The notes under the pieces were generated by a model that had not been told where the DNA came from, searched no databases, and saw only the letters and a list, made by a program, of their open reading frames with translations. Shown here one piece after another: positions 6,598-10,171 of a stretch of DNA of 10,171 nucleotides; within the stretch, counting starts at the first letter, position 1, and every line of letters starts with the position of its first letter. The position numbers and the translations under genes were made by a program. This DNA is from a bacterium TMED198 (GTDB lineage: Bacteria > Fidelibacterota > Marinisomatia > SCGC-AAA003-L08 > D37C17), in the NCBI GenBank assembly GCA_002170735.1, contig NHIV01000059.1, positions 9,584-19,754 of the forward strand, in the 5' to 3' direction.

Positions 6598-6626
6598 AAA
6601 GCCTCTCTGAAAAAGAGAGGTTTTTT
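6598..6626 (+). terminator. Rho-independent terminator of the tRNA cluster
   Basis: CCTCTCT (6602-6608) pairs with AGAGAGG (6614-6620) around GAAAA and is followed by six T. Three A before the stem extend it against the T tract. It lies 6 nt after the CCA end of tRNA-Leu. Confidence 0.9.
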
Positions 6627-6754
6627 ATTTATCCTAAAATGTAAAAATAAAGTCTTTTAAATTCATTTAAATACCCAACTTTGTACCACTTACTATGTAC
6701 TTTTTGTAGTTTTTAAGGTTAGATAGGAGGGTGTAGGGTTAAATTGATTTTTTT

Positions 6755-7390
6755 CTATTTGTAAATAGGTTTACCTGTTTCAGGGTCAAATCTAAAAGGC
6801 TTTGGTTCTTTTATTGTTTCATTTTTTAAAGAATCTTTAGAAGTTTGTTTGATATAAAGGCTGTCAAGTTCTTCTGGTGGCTGTTGGGCTTGTTTTTCTG
6901 AGGAAGATTTCAAGTGCTGTTTTCCATCATTTGAAATTTTATTTGATTGTTTTTTTGTTGTTATTAAATCACTTTTTTTTGTGTTTTGAGAACTTAAGTA
7001 TGCATCTTTAGCTATGGAATAATTATTTTCGTGCACCCAACCTTGACCCTTGACTAAAATAGAACTATAGCCTCCTATGTATGGTATGTATAAGTTTTTT
7101 TGACTAATTTTTACATTGGTCAAATAGTCTGCTCCGTACTTGTTCAAAGTATTCTGTATTGCATTGTCTAATCTAGGCGCAGGACCAGTTGGAAAAACAA
7201 TAATAATATGAGTAGTCTCTTCTCCGTTTATATAGCCTAAAAGTTTATACTCTTCAGGAATTGGATTCTTTAGGTCTGCTTGTTTTATTTCTCTAGTTGA
7301 TACTAATGATAGGTTAGCTAAGTTTTTTGTGGAGCAGCTTAGAAATATAAGTAAAGATACAAAAAAGAGATAATGTTTTTTTATATTCAT
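6755..7390 (-). CDS. Putative lipoprotein of unknown function
   Basis: The protein has 211 residues. The N-terminus is a lipoprotein signal: two lysines, a hydrophobic stretch and lipobox IFLSC with Cys19, followed by Ser-Thr, so it is probably sorted to the outer membrane. Residues about 25-120 are compact ('LSLVSTREI', 'YKLLGYINGEETTHIIIVFP'), with a pattern I recall from uncharacterised small lipoproteins; I give it no family name. Residues about 130-195 are Lys/Ser/Gln-rich and look disordered. The C-terminus 'FRFDPETGKPIYK' is a short basic tail. No Shine-Dalgarno motif is seen before the ATG. It is divergent from another lipoprotein gene, with 35 bp between the starts. The 162 bp between the tRNA-Leu and this gene's stop hold the tRNA terminator and nothing else I can identify. 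Confidence 0.8.
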   Translation of the reverse strand: MNIKKHYLFFVSLLIFLSCSTKNLANLSLVSTREIKQADLKNPIPEEYKLLGYINGEETTHIIIVFPTGPAPRLDNAIQNTLNKYGADYLTNVKISQKNLYIPYIGGYSSILVKGQGWVHENNYSIAKDAYLSSQNTKKSDLITTKKQSNKISNDGKQHLKSSSEKQAQQPPEELDSLYIKQTSKDSLKNETIKEPKPFRFDPETGKPIYK

Positions 7391-7392
7391 GT

Positions 7393-7405
7393 TATTAAGT
7401 TAATA
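7393..7405. promoter_or_regulatory. Palindrome in the divergent lipoprotein spacer, possible operator
   Basis: TATTAA-G-TTAATA is a perfect 13-bp inverted repeat located 3 bp from one start codon and 20 bp from the other. Its position in a very short divergent spacer is suggestive, but it is AT-only and could be chance. Confidence 0.25.
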
Positions 7406-7425
7406 CCAACTTCTTAAATTATCTC

Positions 7426-8058
7426 ATGATTAAAAAAATAAAAGTATTATTTATAGTCTATTTTTCAATTTTTTCGGTTTCTTGTTCACCAACGGGTAAA
7501 ATAGTATATATTAATGATATAAGTACTGATACTAGAAAAGTCTACGATGACTTTGATGATATTTTTGTTAGCTCAATCCAAACCTTACAGGAACTAAATT
7601 ACGTTCTTGATAGCACTGACAAAGATGGAGGTGTTATTACGGCCTATAAATCCTCATCAAACTTTAAGTTAGAGAATAAATCAGCTGATGAGACACCATT
7701 TTGGGTTAAAGTAATTACAGGAGCACTTATAGCTGGTGCAGTTCTATTTGTTCTATCCATAATATTTGATGATGATTCAGATGAAGAAAGTAAAGATGAC
7801 GAACATAGCCATCATCACCATCATCATTATCCGGATTTAGATCTTCATGAAAACAATGATCAAAAAACAATAAGATCTTATCGTTTAAAGGTATCTATAC
7901 TTATTCAGGAACAAGAGGATTTACTATCAATTGTAACGGTGCAATCTTTAGGTGAGGATTTAAAGAATGGAATAGTTGTTGATACAAGTCCAGCTGTTGA
8001 GCAAGGATTGTTTGATAATTATTATAATAGACTTTCATCATTGATAAATAGAGACTAG
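7426..8058 (+). CDS. Putative lipoprotein with internal membrane segment and natural polyhistidine stretch
   Basis: The protein has 210 residues. The signal peptide ends in lipobox FSVSC with Cys20. Residues 36-76 ('VYDDFDDIFVSSIQTLQELN', then 'STDKDGGVITAYKS') look like the alpha/beta repeat of small lipoproteins that follow a changing residue pattern across diverse Gram-negatives; I cannot name the family with confidence. Residues 93-114 form a strong transmembrane segment, unexpected in a lipidated protein. Next come an Asp/Glu-rich stretch (115-126) and His127-Ser-six His (129-134), an obvious candidate metal-binding linker, then a second globular part (about 148-210). No Shine-Dalgarno motif precedes the ATG; TAAATT ending 5 nt before it could be the -10 of a nearly leaderless transcript. 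It ends 18 nt from the convergent yajQ gene. Confidence 0.8.
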   Translation: MIKKIKVLFIVYFSIFSVSCSPTGKIVYINDISTDTRKVYDDFDDIFVSSIQTLQELNYVLDSTDKDGGVITAYKSSSNFKLENKSADETPFWVKVITGALIAGAVLFVLSIIFDDDSDEESKDDEHSHHHHHHYPDLDLHENNDQKTIRSYRLKVSILIQEQEDLLSIVTVQSLGEDLKNGIVVDTSPAVEQGLFDNYYNRLSSLINRD

Positions 8059-8059
8059 A

Positions 8060-8072
8060 AGGTTACAAGCCT
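8060..8072 (+). terminator. Possible weak terminator between convergent genes
   Basis: AGGTT (8060-8064) pairs with AGCCT (8068-8072, one G-U pair) around a 3-nt loop, followed by AAATTTATTTTTT. The stem is short, so the call is weak, but this is the only hairpin in the 18-nt gap between the lipoprotein gene and yajQ. Confidence 0.3.
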
Positions 8073-8076
8073 AAAT

Positions 8077-8568
8077 TTATTTTTTCATATTTACAAATTG
8101 AAGAGGTAAGTTTATTTCAGAACTTTTGAGATTGCTCATTACCGTCTGTAGGTCATCAATTTTTTTTCCAGTAACCCTGATTTGCTCTCCTTGAATTTGA
8201 GAGCTAACCTTTAGCTTCATATCTTTTACAAGAGTATTAATTTTTTTTGAGTTTTCTTTACTGATACCAGATTGGAGTTCAACATTTTGTTTAATTGTCA
8301 TTCCTGATGTCTGCTCAATTTTGCCATATTTAAAAACTTTAATTGATAGCTTCCTGGCTATAGCTCTATCTTGTAACATACCTACAACAGTTTCCATTTG
8401 GTAGTCGGAGTCTGCTTTAATAACTATATTTGAATCAACCTTATTTAGATCAAGGCTTGCATTGGTGCCTTTGAAATCATATCTGTTAGAAATATCGCGT
8501 TTAACCATATTTACAGCATTGTCCATTTCTTGCATATCAAATCCACATGTTATATCAAATGAAGGCAT
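8077..8568 (-). CDS. yajQ: YajQ-family (UPF0234) nucleotide-binding protein
   Basis: This 163-residue protein is full length and matches the YajQ family from end to end: MPSFDI at the start, 'SNRYDFKGTNASLDLN' (compare SRFDF in E. coli), 'KADSDYQMETVVGML', the central 'KLKVSSQIQGEQIRVTGKKI' with 'DDLQTVM', and the closing 'LPLQFVNMKK'. The fold is two ferredoxin-like domains. In Xanthomonas a YajQ protein was reported to bind cyclic di-GMP and affect transcription; in E. coli it binds RNA or nucleotides. The role here is unknown but the protein is probably cytoplasmic. AAGGAG (8575-8580) lies 6 nt before the ATG. The gene is divergent from the BaxI_1-type gene, with a 79-bp shared spacer. Confidence 0.95.
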   Translation of the reverse strand: MPSFDITCGFDMQEMDNAVNMVKRDISNRYDFKGTNASLDLNKVDSNIVIKADSDYQMETVVGMLQDRAIARKLSIKVFKYGKIEQTSGMTIKQNVELQSGISKENSKKINTLVKDMKLKVSSQIQGEQIRVTGKKIDDLQTVMSNLKSSEINLPLQFVNMKK

Positions 8569-8596
8569 CTTAATCTCCTTAAATTTTATTATGTAA

Positions 8597-8628
8597 TTTA
8601 CAAAGTGATTAATAATTTAATATATAAT
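8597..8628 (+). promoter_or_regulatory. Possible promoter of the Bax-inhibitor-like gene
   Basis: TTTACA (8597-8602) and a perfect TATAAT (8623-8628) lie 19 nt before the ATG. The 20-bp spacer is longer than the usual 17, so only the -10 is persuasive. Confidence 0.35.
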
Positions 8629-8647
8629 AAAAAAAGGTAATTATAAG

Positions 8648-9388
8648 ATGAGACTATCAACCATGAGATCTGGCAATCCTGCACTTAACAGTAAAACCTT
8701 CAAAAATATTAAGGCAGATGATGGCCAAATAATGACATTAGAAGGTGCAATTAATAAAATTTCTGTATCAGTTTTAATTCTTTTTTGTACGGCATTCTAT
8801 AGTTGGACCCAAAATAATCCTTCATTTATAATGATAGGAATTATAGGAGGATTAATATGCGCGGTTATTACCATATTTAAAAAGGACTTATCTCCATACA
8901 CAGTTCCAGCCTATGCAGCCCTTGAAGGTCTTGCCCTAGGAGCAATTTCATTTTATTTTGAACAAATATACCCTGGAATTGCAGGGCAGGCAGTGTTCTT
9001 AACATTTGGAATTATGACAGCTCTTCTATTTGCCTATAAAACAAAAATAATAAAGGTAACTGAAAATTTTAAGCTAGGAGTATTTGCAGCCACTGCAGGC
9101 ATTGGAATTGTATATCTTATAAACTTTATAATGAGCTTTTGGGGTACAGGAATATCAGTTATGAATATACAAAACTCATCAATCTACAGCATAGGCTTTA
9201 GCATCTTTGTTATTGCAATTGCTTCAATGAACCTGGTTCTAGATTTTGATTTTATAGAAGAAGCAGCTGAGTCAAATGTTCCTAAGTATATGGAGTGGTA
9301 TGCTGCATTTGGTTTACTTGTTACGCTTATTTGGCTCTACCTTGAGATATTAAGATTGTTAGCTAAACTAAATTCAAGAAGGAACTAG
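8648..9388 (+). CDS. Bax inhibitor-1/YccA family membrane protein (BaxI_1 type)
   Basis: This 246-residue protein begins 'MRLSTMRSGNPALNSKTF', the cytoplasmic N-terminal signature of the BaxI_1 group of bacterial Bax-inhibitor-like proteins. Seven membrane segments are visible at about 37-53, 59-77, 86-103, 111-131, 140-164, 179-198 and 217-238. Acidic residues characteristic of the C-terminal half are present (Asp199, Asp201, Glu216, Glu233; 'EWYAAFGLLVTLIWLYLEI'). Related TMBIM proteins such as B. subtilis YetJ conduct calcium through a buried acidic pair; that function is inferred here by family only. A short AGG (8635-8637) precedes the ATG by 10 nt; a second ATG at 8663 would remove part of the conserved N-terminus. 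The DNPH1-like gene begins 4 nt after the stop. Confidence 0.92.
   Translation: MRLSTMRSGNPALNSKTFKNIKADDGQIMTLEGAINKISVSVLILFCTAFYSWTQNNPSFIMIGIIGGLICAVITIFKKDLSPYTVPAYAALEGLALGAISFYFEQIYPGIAGQAVFLTFGIMTALLFAYKTKIIKVTENFKLGVFAATAGIGIVYLINFIMSFWGTGISVMNIQNSSIYSIGFSIFVIAIASMNLVLDFDFIEEAAESNVPKYMEWYAAFGLLVTLIWLYLEILRLLAKLNSRRN
9379..9383 (+). promoter_or_regulatory. Shine-Dalgarno site for the ATT-started DNPH1-like gene
   Basis: AAGGA ends 9 nt before ATT 9393 and lies inside the last codons of the Bax-inhibitor-like gene. It supports initiation at 9393, where family homology also places the N-terminus. Confidence 0.55.
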
Positions 9389-9392
9389 AAAA

Positions 9393-9803
9393 ATTAAAAT
9401 TTACTTTTCAGGATCAATCAGAGGTGGAAGGACTGATGCTAAGCTTTATAAAGAAATAATTTTTTACTTAAAGAATAAAGGAGATGTTCTTACTGAGCAT
9501 ATAGGAAACTCAAGCCTGTCATCAGATGGACAGGTTGAAATTAAAGATGAAGCTATCCATAATGAAGATATGGATTTGTTGATAAACTGTAATATTGTAA
9601 TAGCTGAGGTCACAAATCCAAGTTTAGGTGTTGGGTATGAGATTGGCAGAGCAATTGAAAATAGAAAAAGAGTGGTATGCTTGTATAGACCTAGTAGTAG
9701 CTCAAAGCTGTCAGCTATGATCTCTGGCTGTAGCGATATAGAGCTCATTGAGTACGATTCAATAATGTCTTTAAAAAAAAGTATAGACAAAATTTTTATT
9801 TAA
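9393..9803 (+). CDS. DNPH1/Rcl-type 2'-deoxynucleoside 5'-phosphate N-hydrolase, probable ATT start
   Basis: The 136-residue translation aligns along its length with human DNPH1 (Rcl): IYFSGSIRGGR, VLTEHIG, 'AIHNEDMDLLINCNIVIAEV', TNPSLGVGYEIGRA, 'VVCLYRPSSSSKLSAMISG'. Asp59 and Glu83 sit where the family's catalytic acids are. The enzyme cleaves the N-glycosidic bond of deoxynucleoside monophosphates, including modified ones, which cleans the nucleotide pool; the nucleoside 2-deoxyribosyltransferase family is related. The conserved N-terminal strand and GSIRGGR loop lie upstream of the first in-frame ATG (9570), so that ATG cannot be the start. Back to the in-frame stop at 9369 there is no ATG, GTG or TTG, only ATT codons. 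ATT 9393 gives the family-typical M-K-I-Y-F start and has AAGGA nine bases upstream. Translation is probably coupled to the preceding gene, whose stop lies 4 nt before. It ends 2 nt from the convergent methyltransferase gene. Confidence 0.85.
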   Translation: MKIYFSGSIRGGRTDAKLYKEIIFYLKNKGDVLTEHIGNSSLSSDGQVEIKDEAIHNEDMDLLINCNIVIAEVTNPSLGVGYEIGRAIENRKRVVCLYRPSSSSKLSAMISGCSDIELIEYDSIMSLKKSIDKIFI

Positions 9804-9805
9804 TA

Positions 9806-10171
9806 TTATTTTTTCCTACAATTAAATACAAATGCAGGCGGGTAGTTTAGAGGGGTAAAGCAAATTTTGATAGATTTATAATATTTTTTGATTTTTGGGA
9901 GTAAAAATAAAGAATATTGAAGCTGTATAAACAAACCCTCATCAGAAATACATTTTAATGTACAATCCAGTATCTTACTTGTAGTCTCCTTAGGCAAAGT
10001 GAAGAGAGGAACAGAAGAGATTATGCAGTTAACTTCATTCATACCTTCACTTTCTAGAAAGCCCTCTATATTTTCAGCAGATTTATTTACAATTTTAAGT
10101 CTTTTATCTTTAATTAGTTTTAGATCAGGGAGAAATTTTTCATTTACTTCAAATGTAAAAAGCTTAGAGTT
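9806..10171 (-). CDS. SAM-dependent methyltransferase resembling PmtA/KsgA (5'-truncated at window end)
   Basis: The minus frame is open from the stop at 9806-9808 to the window edge, giving the C-terminal 121 residues; the ATG at 10042 is internal. The visible part begins in the class I methyltransferase fold after motif I: F-T-F-E-V-N-E-K-F (the acidic SAM ribose-binding position), 'RLKIVNKSAENIEGFL', 'VNCIISSVPLFTLP' (the motif IV position), 'ILDCTLKCISDEGLFIQLQY' and the end 'LNYPPAFVFNCRKK'. This order and the S-S-x-P-L-x-x-L-P motif resemble PmtA-type phospholipid N-methyltransferases, which make phosphatidylcholine from phosphatidylethanolamine, and the related rRNA adenine dimethylase family. 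The lipid assignment is the better fit but remains inference because the glycine-rich SAM loop lies outside the window. Confidence 0.75.
   Translation of the reverse strand, partial: NSKLFTFEVNEKFLPDLKLIKDKRLKIVNKSAENIEGFLESEGMNEVNCIISSVPLFTLPKETTSKILDCTLKCISDEGLFIQLQYSLFLLPKIKKYYKSIKICFTPLNYPPAFVFNCRKK

Noticed and set aside
6627..6754. Possible small gene or RNA near the GGAGGG at 6727
   Set aside because: The only following frame from TTG 6744 stops after a few codons, and no stable RNA structure is evident.
9464..9790. Minus-strand open frame of 108 codons
   Set aside because: It is antisense to the DNPH1-like gene, whose homology is clear along its length.

Overview
The window is AT-rich (by eye about two-thirds A+T or more), tightly packed bacterial DNA. 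Three things suggest a marine, Gram-negative, streamlined lineage: secreted proteins with a dockerin-like C-terminus, lipoproteins, and very short gaps between genes. The dockerin tail with an 'INVLDVVLLVN' type helix resembles tails I recall from Candidatus Marinimicrobia (SAR406) genomes. That assignment is an inference from style, not a proof.

Layout. Bases 1-1018 hold the 3' part of a secreted protein with two Cys/Asp-rich 85-residue repeats, a carboxypeptidase-regulatory-like beta domain and a dockerin pair. A strong hairpin terminator (1043-1068) separates it from a secreted M20-family metallopeptidase (1082-2482). Convergent to that, 2 nt away, is a PpiD/SurA-type membrane-anchored chaperone (2485-4008, minus, GTG start), read from just downstream of a tRNA-Ala(GGC). 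Next comes a plus-strand operon (4212-6248) of a membrane-anchored rhodanese, a MauE/DoxX-family membrane protein and a selenoprotein. A tRNA-Gly(GCC), tRNA-Cys(GCA), tRNA-Leu(UAA) cluster with its own terminators follows (6322-6626). Two divergent lipoprotein genes of unknown function share a 35-bp spacer (6755-8058). The YajQ gene (minus) and a BaxI_1-type membrane protein (plus) are also divergent. The latter is followed after 4 nt by a DNPH1/Rcl-type nucleotide N-hydrolase gene that has no canonical start codon and probably starts at ATT. The window ends inside a minus-strand SAM-dependent methyltransferase resembling PmtA.

The most important observation is at 5157-6248. A conventional caller would start this gene late, at 5313. 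In fact the frame is open from an ATG 2 nt after the MauE stop, apart from one UGA at 5271-5273. That UGA sits in the motif C-G-UGA and is followed by a bacterial SECIS-like hairpin whose GGUCU apical loop begins exactly 18 nt after the UGA, the same spacing as I recall for E. coli fdhF. The gene therefore very likely encodes a selenoprotein with a C-G-Sec redox motif on an UshA/5'-nucleotidase-like scaffold that seems to have lost its metal ligands. With the rhodanese (Cys122) and the MauE protein (C-G-C), it looks like an extracytoplasmic thiol/selenol redox operon.
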